Part shown: in pieces, positions 34,159 through 42,519 of the stretch
Numbering within the stretch: position 1 is the first letter of the stretch
How the letters are laid out: every line of letters begins with the position of its first letter
Origin: Paenibacillus sp. FSL R5-0623
GTDB lineage: Bacteria > Bacillota > Bacilli > Paenibacillales > Paenibacillaceae
Length of the DNA: 64,000 nt
Direction: 5' to 3'
Assembly (NCBI RefSeq): GCF_037974265.1
Contig: NZ_CP150233.1
Coordinates: 3,534,001-3,598,000 of the forward strand
Made by a program: the position numbers and the translations under genes
The notes under the pieces: generated by a model
Told to the model about the DNA's origin: nothing
Seen by the model: only the letters and a program-made list of their open reading frames with translations
Database searches by the model: none

Positions 34159-34255
34159 ACATTTTAAACAAAAATGTTGACAAAGTCAAAGCCGAACTGT
34201 AGCTTAGACATTATAAACAAAAATGTTTACTAAGTATCCGGATACGATGTATACA
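34159..34255 (+). promoter_or_regulatory. Direct-repeat operators and promoter of the MFS/HxlR/A-type carrier unit
   Basis: Two 28-bp direct repeats (34159-34186 and 34208-34235) are 49 bp apart and differ at four positions; the shared core is TAAACAAAAATGTT. In the second copy TAAACA-AAAA-TGTTTA is a perfect inverted repeat. It overlaps TTTACT (34226-34231), which with TATACA (34250-34255) forms a promoter with an 18-bp spacer. Confidence 0.65.
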
Positions 34256-34282
34256 TAACAATTTTCTTGGAGGTCACATTTC

Positions 34283-35641
34283 ATGTCGTCTAATCATCAA
34301 AGTATTTTCAGCCCGCGTTATTTTGCATTGTCCATAGGAATCATTTTGTCAGTGATGGCCGTTGGATTCGAAGGTTTATCCGTCACCACCATTGCTCCTT
34401 CAATTGCTGGAGACTTGAACGGTCTTAGCCTGTTCGGGTGGATATTCAGTACGTATCTGCTTGCGCAGATTATCGGAACGCTGGTCGTCGGTCGAATCAT
34501 TGATAAAAGAGGACCTGCAGCACCGTTCACTTTTGCACTTCTGTTGTTTATCGTAGGGCTGATCGCTGCCGCAACCGCAGGCGACATGTATACCATGATA
34601 GGATCACGGGCCCTGCAGGGTTTGGGTGCCGGAGCTATGATGACTTGTGTGTATACAGCTATATCGTTAAGTTACCCGGATGAGTTGCGTGCCAAAATTC
34701 TTGGAGCATTTGGTACTGCCTATGTTCTTCCGTCCATGCTCGGTCCATATGTAGCAGGAGTTATCGCAGATCAGTGGTCCTGGCGTTTTGTTTTCTGGGG
34801 GATCTTACCCGTGCTAGTGGTTTCAGCATTGCTTAGTTTACCTGCCTTTAGGAAATTGAAAGTGCAGAAGACGAGAGTGGATAGCGGATCTTCATCCACT
34901 TGGATGGCGTTACTCTTAACGTTGGGTACAGGGATTTTCCTGGTTGGTCTAAGTAGGCTTCCGAGCATTATGGGATTTGTTTTAGTCATAATTGGCTTCG
35001 TATTGATGTTATTTCCGCTCCGTAAATTGCTACCGAAGGGAACACTTACGTTGCGAAGAGGTATGCCAGCAATTCTGGCAACACGTGGGTTGTTCTTCGC
35101 TGCCTATACCAGCACACAGAATTTCCTGGTATTAGCTCTAATCGACGTGAAAGGGATTACACCTTCTCAGGCTGGATTAATTGTCGCGAGTGCTGCATTA
35201 AGTTGGTGTATCATTGCGTATCTGCAAGGACGGTGGGATGCGGCAGATCAGGGTAGTGGACGTCATATGAGAATCATTCTTGGGGTATTGCTGCTTGCGA
35301 TAGGGATTGCCATCGTATTTTGGGTACCTGTTGTGACCGTTACCATCGCAGTTCTTGGTCAGATCATTGCAGGAGTTGGTATTGGATTGGCGCATCCGAT
35401 TAGCGGTGTTGTCGCATTTTCCCAAACGGGGGAGGAAGGCGTGGGCCAAACCTCAGCAAATCTGCAATTTGCAGATTCTTTTACACCTGGCGTAGTGATC
35501 GGCATTGGTGGTTCCATTCTTGTAGTGTGTCAGGCTGGTGGTATGTCACTTCAATCCGGCTTAATTGTAGCCATGGGTTTCCATCTCTTGTTGATCGTCA
35601 CGAGTATCATTGCCAGCACTCGGATCTCACCACGCGGATGA
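34283..35641 (+). CDS. MFS multidrug transporter (DHA2-like), copy 1
   Basis: This 452-residue major facilitator probably has 14 helices, like EmrB/QacA-type drug/proton antiporters. Recognisable stretches are SLFGWIFSTYLLAQIIGTLV, GRIIDKRGPAAPFTF (motif A position), SRALQGLGAGAMMTCVYTAI and GTAYVLPSMLGPYVAGVIAD (motif C region). GGAGG lies 9 nt before the ATG. It is the first gene of a unit with the HxlR gene and the A-type carrier. The second MFS 2.3 kb downstream is a clear paralog. The promoter overlaps the SufR-like operators. Confidence 0.9.
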   Translation: MSSNHQSIFSPRYFALSIGIILSVMAVGFEGLSVTTIAPSIAGDLNGLSLFGWIFSTYLLAQIIGTLVVGRIIDKRGPAAPFTFALLLFIVGLIAAATAGDMYTMIGSRALQGLGAGAMMTCVYTAISLSYPDELRAKILGAFGTAYVLPSMLGPYVAGVIADQWSWRFVFWGILPVLVVSALLSLPAFRKLKVQKTRVDSGSSSTWMALLLTLGTGIFLVGLSRLPSIMGFVLVIIGFVLMLFPLRKLLPKGTLTLRRGMPAILATRGLFFAAYTSTQNFLVLALIDVKGITPSQAGLIVASAALSWCIIAYLQGRWDAADQGSGRHMRIILGVLLLAIGIAIVFWVPVVTVTIAVLGQIIAGVGIGLAHPISGVVAFSQTGEEGVGQTSANLQFADSFTPGVVIGIGGSILVVCQAGGMSLQSGLIVAMGFHLLLIVTSIIASTRISPRG

Positions 35642-35653
35642 ATAAGAAAGTGG

Positions 35654-36001
35654 GTGTACAGACCATTGTTCACTGAAGATCCGAATAAACTATTTACAGC
35701 TTATCGCATCATCGGAACGAAATGGACGATCCATATTTTATGTGCTCTGTCTCAAGGCCCGAAGAGATTCGGTGAAATATTCGATAACATTCCTTCCATT
35801 TCCGAAATGATCCTCTCCAGACGTTTAAAGGGTCTTCAACATGATCATTTGGTCAAAAAAACAATACGGACACGCCCCACACAAATTATTTATGAACTTA
35901 CGCCAAAAGGAGCTGCTCTTGCAACATTCATACCCTGTCTAATGGACTGGGATACCAAATTTCAAAATGACACCACCGGGAGGAATAAAAATGATCATTG
36001 A
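35654..36001 (+). CDS. HxlR family transcriptional regulator
   Basis: This 115-residue winged-helix regulator has the typical HxlR core KWTIHILCALSQGPKRFGEI, then SEMILSRRLKGLQHDHLVKK. Bacillus members such as YodB and HypR sense quinones and disulfide stress through an N-terminal Cys near residue 6. Here the only Cys are near residues 30 and 98, so the mechanism probably differs. It begins at GTG 35654, 12 bp after the MFS stop, with a poor binding site, and its end overlaps the start of the A-type carrier gene. The operator-like ACTTT-AC-AAAGT upstream of the second MFS is a possible target. Confidence 0.87.
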   Translation: MYRPLFTEDPNKLFTAYRIIGTKWTIHILCALSQGPKRFGEIFDNIPSISEMILSRRLKGLQHDHLVKKTIRTRPTQIIYELTPKGAALATFIPCLMDWDTKFQNDTTGRNKNDH

Positions 36002-36350
36002 GGTCAGTGATACAGCATCGGACAAAATCGTTGAGATCTTATCAAGTGCGGATATCCAAAATGCCTTTCTTAGAGTAAGCGTTGATGAAGGGGGATGCAG
36101 TGGATTATCTTATACCCTTATCGTGGATGAACAACAGGCAGAAGAAGACATTGTGTTAAATAAAAAGCAATTTAAGATATTGGTTCACGCAAACAGTATT
36201 CCATATATTGATGGTCTTGAGATTGACTATGAAGAGAGCGGAATGTTAGGCGGATTCACCATAAATAATCCAAATGCCAAAGTTTCGTGTGGATGCGGGG
36301 CCAGTTTCAGAATGGCCAATTATCGTGGCGAAGTGAAAAAATGTGATTAA
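35991..36350 (+). CDS. A-type iron-sulfur carrier (HesB/IscA family)
   Basis: This 119-residue protein delivers iron-sulfur clusters to other proteins. The three conserved Cys are present: Cys36 in EGGCSGLSYTL, and Cys100 and Cys102 in SCGCGASF. ATG 35991 is preferred because GGGAGGAA precedes it; an upstream in-frame start at 35967 has no such site. It overlaps the HxlR gene by 11 bp. Association with a drug pump and an iron-sulfur type regulator, rather than with suf genes, is unusual. It may repair or load the cluster of the SufR-like protein, which is inference. Confidence 0.9.
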   Translation: MIIEVSDTASDKIVEILSSADIQNAFLRVSVDEGGCSGLSYTLIVDEQQAEEDIVLNKKQFKILVHANSIPYIDGLEIDYEESGMLGGFTINNPNAKVSCGCGASFRMANYRGEVKKCD

Positions 36351-36520
36351 TGAAGGAAGGAGTGCAGAGCAATGATCTCATTTCTTTGTTGAAAAAACAG
36401 ATGCCTGGATCCTGGAAGATGAACTTCTCCAAATTGACTGTAATGAAAATGGCATATTTTCAAGCAAAATCTCCTATTGAACATGGGAACCCTATTCTAG
36501 ACCATAATCTTACTTTTTAA
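36350..36520 (+). other. Possible 56-residue reading frame or remnant after the A-type carrier gene
   Basis: The ATG overlaps the A-type carrier stop (TAATG) and the frame stays open for 56 codons. A second frame in the same DNA (from 36387) reads more naturally as protein (FVEKTDAWILEDELLQIDCN) and would need one frameshift to join the AGGAG-preceded ATG at 36373. This may be the remnant of a small gene. No family is recognised. Confidence 0.25.
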
Positions 36521-36527
36521 ACATTTA

Positions 36528-36558
36528 ACTTTACAAAGTATAACTCTTCATGTATATT
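36528..36558 (+). promoter_or_regulatory. Promoter with HxlR-like palindrome upstream of the second MFS gene
   Basis: TTTACA (36530-36535) and TATATT (36553-36558) are 17 bp apart. The -35 lies within ACTTT-AC-AAAGT (36528-36539), which resembles the TACT-N6-AGTA type bound by YodB-like HxlR regulators. Confidence 0.5.
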
Positions 36559-36607
36559 CAGGAAGTTAAAAGGTTTAATTTTCCATAATAACTATCAACT
36601 TACGGAG

Positions 36608-38041
36608 GTGTGGAAGACAAATAACAATCAGATTGGGATTTTTGATGCTCAGTACAGGGCGGCTACAATTGGCATTATGCTGGTTCTGGCAACCGTAGCT
36701 TTTGAAGGACTGGCTATCACAACGATTGCTGCGAAAATGGCACAAAGTTTAGAGGGCATTCATTTATACGGTTGGATCTTCAGCGCATTTTTGTTATCTC
36801 AGCTTATTGGAACTTTGGTTATGGGTCAGCAGATTGACAAGCGCGGTGTTTTTACATCCATGCTGATATCTTTTAGTGTTTTTGTGTTAGGAACTGTGGT
36901 CTCTGCTATCTCTTTCGATATGCATATGCTTATTGCCGGAAGAGCCCTTCAAGGTTTTGGAGCGGGGGCCCTGATCACATGCATTTATACCTGTGTGACG
37001 TTACATTATCCAGATACACTTCGTACTCAAATCCTGGCCGCATTCTCGATGGCATTTGTCCTGCCTACCTTAATCGGACCTTATGCAGCAGGCCTTATTG
37101 CTTCCTACATCTCGTGGCGATATGTTTTCTGGATCGTTTTACCCTTGATTGGAATAGCGCTCAGTCTCACATTCCGTTCTTTTCGTAATTTGCAGCTTCA
37201 GCAAGATCTGACAGGTCCAGCGCGAGCAACCGACTCAAAGATTATGTATGCAATTCTGCTTGCCGTTGGAACGGGGCTGTTACTCACAGGACTTGGTATG
37301 ATAACCGATTGGAAAGGTATAGTACTCACTTTGGGTGGATTAGTCGTCATGATCCCACCAATGCGTAAATTGCTGCCTGTGGGCACTTTCTCGGTAAAAA
37401 AAGGATTGCCTGCTACTTTGGTTTCGAGAGGGCTATATGTTGCTTGTTATTTTACAACGGAAAGTTTCGTGATCTTGGCACTAACCGAAGTGAAGGGGTT
37501 ATCAGCTGATCTTGCTGGCCTCATTGTAGCAGCAGGTTCTCTGAGCTGGTCCGCCGCAGCGTGGTTGCAAGCCAAGCTTGATGCACGAGATCAAGGTCGT
37601 GCCCGAAAGGGCAGAGTCATGACGGGCATTGGGATTATGATCGCTGGAACTGTACTTGTGATCCTGGCTCTTATTATGACGGACGATGGGATTATACTCA
37701 TCCTTCTCTCGCAAATGATTACAGGATTCGGTGTTGGATTGGCCAACCCTACTACTGCTGCCATTGCTTTACAACATGCCTTGCCCAGAAAAGAAGGAGA
37801 AATGTCCGCGAATCTGCAATTTGTGGATTCCTTTTATATGGGAGTAAGCATTGGCGTTGGTGGCGCTCTGATTGCCTTGTCCGAAACTTTACAATGGGGC
37901 ATATCGACAGGCGTTTTGATCGTGTTAACACTGCAATTACTATGGGTCTTGTTAAGTTTCTTGGCATCACTACGAATTACCAAACTCGTTCATCAAGAAC
38001 ATCATCCAATCAGCCAGGTGAAGGATAACATTTCCATGTAA
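36608..38041 (+). CDS. MFS multidrug transporter (DHA2-like), copy 2
   Basis: This 477-residue paralog of the MFS at 34283 is similar along its whole length (IHLYGWIFSAFLLSQLIGTL, GRALQGFGAGALITCIYTCV, SANLQFVDSFYMGVSIGVGG). It is predicted to have 14 helices and to export a drug-like compound. The start is uncertain: GTG 36608 overlaps the only Shine-Dalgarno (GGAGG, 36604-36608), and no ATG, GTG or TTG occurs at a suitable distance in this frame, yet the paralog's N-terminus aligns from about this point. A non-standard start or a small start-region mutation is possible. The glycosyltransferase gene follows 70 bp later. Confidence 0.87.
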   Translation: MWKTNNNQIGIFDAQYRAATIGIMLVLATVAFEGLAITTIAAKMAQSLEGIHLYGWIFSAFLLSQLIGTLVMGQQIDKRGVFTSMLISFSVFVLGTVVSAISFDMHMLIAGRALQGFGAGALITCIYTCVTLHYPDTLRTQILAAFSMAFVLPTLIGPYAAGLIASYISWRYVFWIVLPLIGIALSLTFRSFRNLQLQQDLTGPARATDSKIMYAILLAVGTGLLLTGLGMITDWKGIVLTLGGLVVMIPPMRKLLPVGTFSVKKGLPATLVSRGLYVACYFTTESFVILALTEVKGLSADLAGLIVAAGSLSWSAAAWLQAKLDARDQGRARKGRVMTGIGIMIAGTVLVILALIMTDDGIILILLSQMITGFGVGLANPTTAAIALQHALPRKEGEMSANLQFVDSFYMGVSIGVGGALIALSETLQWGISTGVLIVLTLQLLWVLLSFLASLRITKLVHQEHHPISQVKDNISM

Positions 38042-38111
38042 CGGATGACGGCCGCGTCGCTAAATACATCACGAAGAACGGGGGGACTAATTGCATTGGG
38101 AGGTAGTTAAG

Positions 38112-39332
38112 ATGGCACGTGTATTAGTAGTCATTACTCCAGCTGAAGGACATGTGAATCCATCGTTAGGATTAGTTACTCAGTTGATAGACAATGGTGA
38201 GGAAGTCATCTATGTGTGCACGGAGGAGTACCGTTCCCGAATTGAACAAACCGGTGCCCAGATCATTACCTATCCGTTTCCACAAGATGCCTTCTCTCAT
38301 GATCCGGTGTTGAAACCCCAGGAATACAAGCATTCTTATCAGTTCATTTATATGATGGTAAGTATTGTCCGGAGGATCATCCCCAATGTACTGCAGGTGG
38401 TAGAGGATCAAAAGTTTGATTATATGATCTTTGATTCCCTGATGGGATGGGGAGGGACTATTCTTGCAAAAAAACTGGGAATTCCTGCGGTGTGCTCGAT
38501 TGCGTCCTTTGCTTTTGTGGAGCCTCTCGGGTCTAGCTCAGTTCTGAATGAGACGGAGACGAAGGAGCTTTATGAGGCTACGATGAAGATCACAACGGAG
38601 TTAGCCGAAGAGTTTCAAGTGAGTATTCCAGCCATCGAAGAAATTCCGGCACATGCAGGTCAGTTAAAGCTTGTGTACACCAGCCGTTATTTTCAGCCGC
38701 AGGCAGAAAAGCTGGATGATCGTTTTATTTTCACGGGTCCTTCGATCATTACACGTCAAGATGCTCCGACCTTCTCGTTTGAGTTGCTTCGTGAACGGTA
38801 CCCGCAAACCGTGTACATTGCTATGGGTACGATTTTAAATAAAAATTTGGATTTCTATCAGCTTTGCTTTGAAGCATTAGGGGATCTACCCGTGAATGTT
38901 GTTTTATCTTCAGGAAAGTACACGGACATGACGCCGCTGGCTGATCAAGTACCTCCTAATTTTATCGTCAAGCCATACATTGCCCAGTTGGACATGCTGC
39001 AGCATACGGATGTTTTTATTACACATGCTGGAATGAACAGCACAAGTGAGGCGTTATATTACAACGTTCCGATGGTGATGATTCCATTAACATCGGATCA
39101 GCCTCTTGTCGCCGATCGGGTACAGGAATTGGGCGCGGGTATTACTTTAAATAAACATAATCTCAATGCAACTGATTTGAGAGAAGCATTAACAGAAGTA
39201 CTACACAATTCACTTTATAGACGGCAGGCTTACCTCATTGGTGAATCTTTAAGGCAGGCTGGCGGTTACAAGCGAGCTGCCGAAATGATCATGAGTCGTA
39301 TAGGTTCAGGCCGGGGAAGTTACACCATTTAA
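38112..39332 (+). CDS. UDP-glycosyltransferase, macrolide/YjiC type
   Basis: This 406-residue GT1 (GT-B fold) enzyme transfers a sugar from a nucleotide donor to a small hydrophobic acceptor, as in macrolide or flavonoid glycosylation. The N-terminal acceptor half begins MARVLVVITPAEGHVNPSLG. The donor-binding motif is near the C-terminus (HAGMNSTSEALYYNVPMVMI, then PLTSDQP). GGGAGGT lies 7 nt before ATG 38112; an earlier in-frame TTG at 38091 is less likely. Next to two drug pumps it may inactivate an antibiotic or tailor a metabolite for export, which is inference. A terminator follows. Confidence 0.9.
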   Translation: MARVLVVITPAEGHVNPSLGLVTQLIDNGEEVIYVCTEEYRSRIEQTGAQIITYPFPQDAFSHDPVLKPQEYKHSYQFIYMMVSIVRRIIPNVLQVVEDQKFDYMIFDSLMGWGGTILAKKLGIPAVCSIASFAFVEPLGSSSVLNETETKELYEATMKITTELAEEFQVSIPAIEEIPAHAGQLKLVYTSRYFQPQAEKLDDRFIFTGPSIITRQDAPTFSFELLRERYPQTVYIAMGTILNKNLDFYQLCFEALGDLPVNVVLSSGKYTDMTPLADQVPPNFIVKPYIAQLDMLQHTDVFITHAGMNSTSEALYYNVPMVMIPLTSDQPLVADRVQELGAGITLNKHNLNATDLREALTEVLHNSLYRRQAYLIGESLRQAGGYKRAAEMIMSRIGSGRGSYTI

Positions 39333-39345
39333 TGGTTTTCCATTC

Positions 39346-39373
39346 AAAGTCGCTTAATAAGCGGCTTTTTTTG
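39346..39373 (+). terminator. Rho-independent terminator (AGTCGCT/AGCGGCT family)
   Basis: AAAGTCGCTT pairs with AAGCGGCTTT over a 3-nt loop, then TTTTTTT. It is nearly identical to the hairpins at 2391, 40757 and 51213. Confidence 0.85.
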
Positions 39374-39392
39374 GTTTTAATGGTCTCAAGAC

Positions 39393-39423
39393 TTGACCTA
39401 CAGTTAACTCTATGTCTTATACT
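39393..39423 (+). promoter_or_regulatory. Promoter of the Bcr/CflA transporter gene
   Basis: TTGACC (39393-39398) is followed after 18-19 bp by TTATAC/TATACT (39417-39423). Confidence 0.45.
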
Positions 39424-39470
39424 CCGATTAGGCTTGCAAATTATATAAGGAATTGGAGATTTTATTTATT

Positions 39471-40700
39471 ATGGCGAAGAGCACGAATTGGAATGTTTTT
39501 GGACTTGCAGTACTACTAGGTTTATTTTCTACATTAGGTCCATTTACGATTGATATGTATTTACCGGCTTTTCCGGAGATTGCACAAAATATGAATACAA
39601 CTGCATCACTTGTACAATTTAGCCTTACTGCTTGTTTATTAGGACTGGGTGTAGGACAACTCGTTATGGGACCTTTGAGTGACGCTTACGGTAGACGAAG
39701 ACCATTGTTGATCTGTATGGCAGCCTACATTATATGTTCCTTGGCATGTGCTTTTGCTCCGAATATCGGACTATTAATTTTGTTTCGTTTCACGCAAGGA
39801 TTTGCGGCTTCGGCTGGCATTGTCATTTCCCGTGCGATAGCTAGAGATCTATACAGTGGACATGAACTCACTAAATTTTTCTCATTGCTATTGCTTGTAG
39901 GGAATTTGGGGCCTTTGGCAGCACCCATCGCGGGAAGTGGGGTTCTTTCATTTACAACCTGGATTGGCGTGTTTATCTGCCTTTCATTCTTGGGGATTTT
40001 CTTATTAATCATGACAAAGTGGAGCTTAAAAGAAACACACCCCGTGGAAAGACGTATGGTTCCTGACTTCAAACAGCAATTGGGAAATTACAGAATGCTT
40101 CTGCGTGACCGCAAGTTTGTTGGTTACATGCTGGCACAGGGAATCATGACGGCAGGGGTCTTTGCTTATGTGGCGGGAACACCATTTATTTACCAAAATA
40201 TATATGGAGTTACACCCACGGTATTTGCTATATTGTTTGCTTCGAACGGCATCAGCTTGATCATCGGATCTCAAATCGTGGGTCGATTGGCCAAACGTAT
40301 CCCTGAGCAGACGCTGCTATTATCGGGACTATGGCTTGCTATAATAGCAAGTGTTGCTGCTTTGGTCGTAACCCTGGCTCATGGTCCACTTTTCGCGTTG
40401 GTGATTCCATTGTTCTTCTTCGTATGCTCGATCGGCATTACGTCTACAGCGGCATTCCCGCTTGCCATGGAGAGTCAAGCCAAGATGGCCGGAAGTGCAG
40501 CAGCACTGCTCGGCGTTGTTCCTTTTCTTCTGGGTGCACTGGTTGCTCCTCTGGTCGGCATCGCTGGTGAGGACACTGCCGTCCCGTTAGGACTCACTTT
40601 ATTAATGACCAGTATCATTGCGATTGTTACTTATTTCCTACTCGTTAAAAACGTCCCGCAGCATACACCTAATCATGCCCAGTCTAATGCTGACTTTTAG
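39471..40700 (+). CDS. Bcr/CflA family multidrug efflux MFS transporter
   Basis: This 409-residue transporter has 12 predicted helices and belongs to the group that exports bicyclomycin, sulfonamides or chloramphenicol. The diagnostic N-terminus GPFTIDMYLPAFPEIAQNMN is present, followed by GPLSDAYGRRRPLL (motif A) and the LVGNLGPLAAPIAGSGVL region. ATG 39471 is chosen; GGAG lies 12 nt upstream, a long spacing, and TTG 39453 is the alternative. It forms a single-gene unit, with its own promoter and a terminator at 40757. It closes the string of efflux genes in this part of the window. Confidence 0.92.
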   Translation: MAKSTNWNVFGLAVLLGLFSTLGPFTIDMYLPAFPEIAQNMNTTASLVQFSLTACLLGLGVGQLVMGPLSDAYGRRRPLLICMAAYIICSLACAFAPNIGLLILFRFTQGFAASAGIVISRAIARDLYSGHELTKFFSLLLLVGNLGPLAAPIAGSGVLSFTTWIGVFICLSFLGIFLLIMTKWSLKETHPVERRMVPDFKQQLGNYRMLLRDRKFVGYMLAQGIMTAGVFAYVAGTPFIYQNIYGVTPTVFAILFASNGISLIIGSQIVGRLAKRIPEQTLLLSGLWLAIIASVAALVVTLAHGPLFALVIPLFFFVCSIGITSTAAFPLAMESQAKMAGSAAALLGVVPFLLGALVAPLVGIAGEDTAVPLGLTLLMTSIIAIVTYFLLVKNVPQHTPNHAQSNADF

Positions 40701-40756
40701 TATAGAAGGAACAGCTCGCCAAGCATTGGCGTGAGACATGAACATGATTCCATCAC

Positions 40757-40782
40757 AAGTCGCTCAAGTAGCGGCTTTTTTT
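40757..40782 (+). terminator. Rho-independent terminator (AGTCGCT/AGCGGCT family)
   Basis: AAGTCGCT (40757-40764) pairs with AGCGGCTT (40770-40777), then a T-run. Confidence 0.85.
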
Positions 40783-40861
40783 AGTTTTTCTTACTGAACG
40801 CTCAGCCTGAATTCAGGTAAGAATTGTTAGATAATGGAGAGACTGGGGAGGAGGGGGCTGC

Positions 40862-41836
40862 TCACTGCTTCATTTGATATAAGCTTAATCTCTCTTGTAC
40901 AGCATTCAGGGCTTCTTTCGGAATCTCCTTCACCTTGATATCTTCTCCTAGAAAAAGCAACCAATTGGTGATTTCGGTTAACTCTTCTGAGTTATGAACA
41001 TTCACAAATGCCTTTAGGAGGGCTGTCGTTTGGTATGGATTTGTATAGGCAATTGAAAACTTTAAAGGATGGTATTTTTTGAATTGCGCAATCGCCTTTG
41101 GACCAAGTTCCAGGACAAGGTTAATAACTTCTTCCTGTGTATTTCGTTTGAGTTGTTCTACAATCTTTTTTGTACTCAGTCTTTTTTTCGTGGGATATGC
41201 TTCGACATGGATGAGGTTGTCAACTGATACGATTCGTCTCTTTTCTTCCGCCAGGTCAAAACCTTCAATGATCCAATGGCCTTTTTGATGATGAAGGTGC
41301 AAGAGAACGATGGGATAGGACTTTGTTTTCTTCTCTTCTTGGACAGTAACTAACAAATAACGTTCTATAAGCAGAATTTGGATGAGTTTTTCCAAGGTAG
41401 GGTGAGGCAGGTCTGATAGATCAAGCAAGTCTGGATTATGGGGGTTGGTCCCTTCAAAAAGCAATATTTGATTCAAATGCACAAGGTCATCTTGCTGATT
41501 TTCTGAGATAAGGCCCAATAACTTTTCAGCCAAAGATTGACGACTCTTCAGATAAGGAAGCTGTTGATTTCTTGTCGCCATAAAGGCTATGAATAACGCT
41601 TTGATTTCATTATCGGTAAACCGGACCGTGGGCAGGAGGGAGTTGTTCATGACAAAATAACCCCCGTCCCGCCCAACTTCAGCGACAAGTGGCATTCCCA
41701 TGGCTTCAATTTCTTTGATATCTCGAATGGCTGTCGAACGAGAAATATTAAATTCTCGCATGATTTCAGAGATAGTAAAGTGGGCACGGTTATTGATATA
41801 CCGCGTAATGACATTAATCCGTTCAACTTTTTTCAT
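40862..41836 (-). CDS. WYL-domain transcriptional regulator
   Basis: This 324-residue regulator has an N-terminal DeoR-like winged helix (1-60: AHFTISEIMREFNISRSTAI, RDIKEIEAMGMPL) and a middle WYL-type ligand domain (about 140-215, HHQKGHWIIEGFDLAEEKRR), followed by a C-terminal extension. WYL proteins respond to nucleotide-like or other small ligands. It is divergent from the frameshifted effector-binding gene 105 bp away, a common pairing in Bacilli. GGGGG lies 5 nt before the ATG. It may have lost its functional partner. Confidence 0.9.
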   Translation of the reverse strand: MKKVERINVITRYINNRAHFTISEIMREFNISRSTAIRDIKEIEAMGMPLVAEVGRDGGYFVMNNSLLPTVRFTDNEIKALFIAFMATRNQQLPYLKSRQSLAEKLLGLISENQQDDLVHLNQILLFEGTNPHNPDLLDLSDLPHPTLEKLIQILLIERYLLVTVQEEKKTKSYPIVLLHLHHQKGHWIIEGFDLAEEKRRIVSVDNLIHVEAYPTKKRLSTKKIVEQLKRNTQEEVINLVLELGPKAIAQFKKYHPLKFSIAYTNPYQTTALLKAFVNVHNSEELTEITNWLLFLGEDIKVKEIPKEALNAVQERLSLYQMKQ

Positions 41837-41941
41837 TGGGCCCCCTAAACAGTATCATATTCTGACATGATTTAAGGTTATTATAAACTCATCAAGTGAA
41901 AACACAAATCAATTGAAAATTTAAAGAGGACGGTGTAAACC

Positions 41942-42425
41942 ATGAGTAATTATCATTTTGAAGAGAAAGAAAGCTTCATCGTACTAGGTATTGGAACAGA
42001 TCTTAAGAGCGACTACACAGATTATGCTGGCATCAACAAGGAGAAAGCGGAATTTTTGGTCTACGGTGAAAGAAGATGGAAGCCTAGACAAACTAAAGTC
42101 CCTGGCAACAAATGAATATATTTTCGCCGTAAACGAAGCAGTGAATAACAAGATGATGCATTATGCTGGGGTCATGACAGAAGAATCTCTGCCAGAAGCA
42201 ACGAGAGTAATCCAATTTCCCAAGGGCGAATACCTTGTTGTGAAAGGCGAAGCAGAGACGGCTGATGCGCTTAGTAATATGCTTACTGGCATTGCCTTTG
42301 GTCAAGCCCTCCCCGTAGAAAAGGATTATTCCTATGTTGGCGGTCCAAATACAACGGTTGAAATGGGAGAGAAAAACGGTTTGGTATATGGTGAAATGTG
42401 GATTCCTGTTGTAAGGAATGGATAA
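41942..42425 (+). pseudogene. GyrI-like/AraC effector-binding domain protein, frameshifted
   Basis: The gene starts at ATG 41942 (MSNYHFEEKESFIVLGIG) and reads well to AEF at 42055, then ends early out of register. The correct sequence continues one frame over (WSTVKEDGSLDKLKSLATNE, then GEYLVVKGEAETADALSNML, EMWIPVV) to 42425. The switch falls in a run of five T at 42053-42057; four T would restore a single frame of 160 residues. The restored protein matches the small effector-binding (GyrI-like) family, which binds small molecules. It is either a recent pseudogene or a homopolymer sequencing error. GAGGA lies upstream of the ATG. Confidence 0.8.
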
Positions 42426-42465
42426 GACGTGGAAATCTGAAAACTTTTGAGTTGAATATGAAGGA

Positions 42466-42497
42466 GAAAGCTCTCTTCCAAATGGAAGAGAGCTTTC
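42466..42497. terminator. Hairpin between convergent genes
   Basis: GAAAGCTCTCTTCC and GGAAGAGAGCTTTC form a 14-bp perfect stem over a 4-nt loop, between the effector-binding gene and gerC. There is no clear T-run, but the stem is strong. Confidence 0.65.
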
Positions 42498-42519
42498 CCA
42501 ATTGCACGACACCATACTG

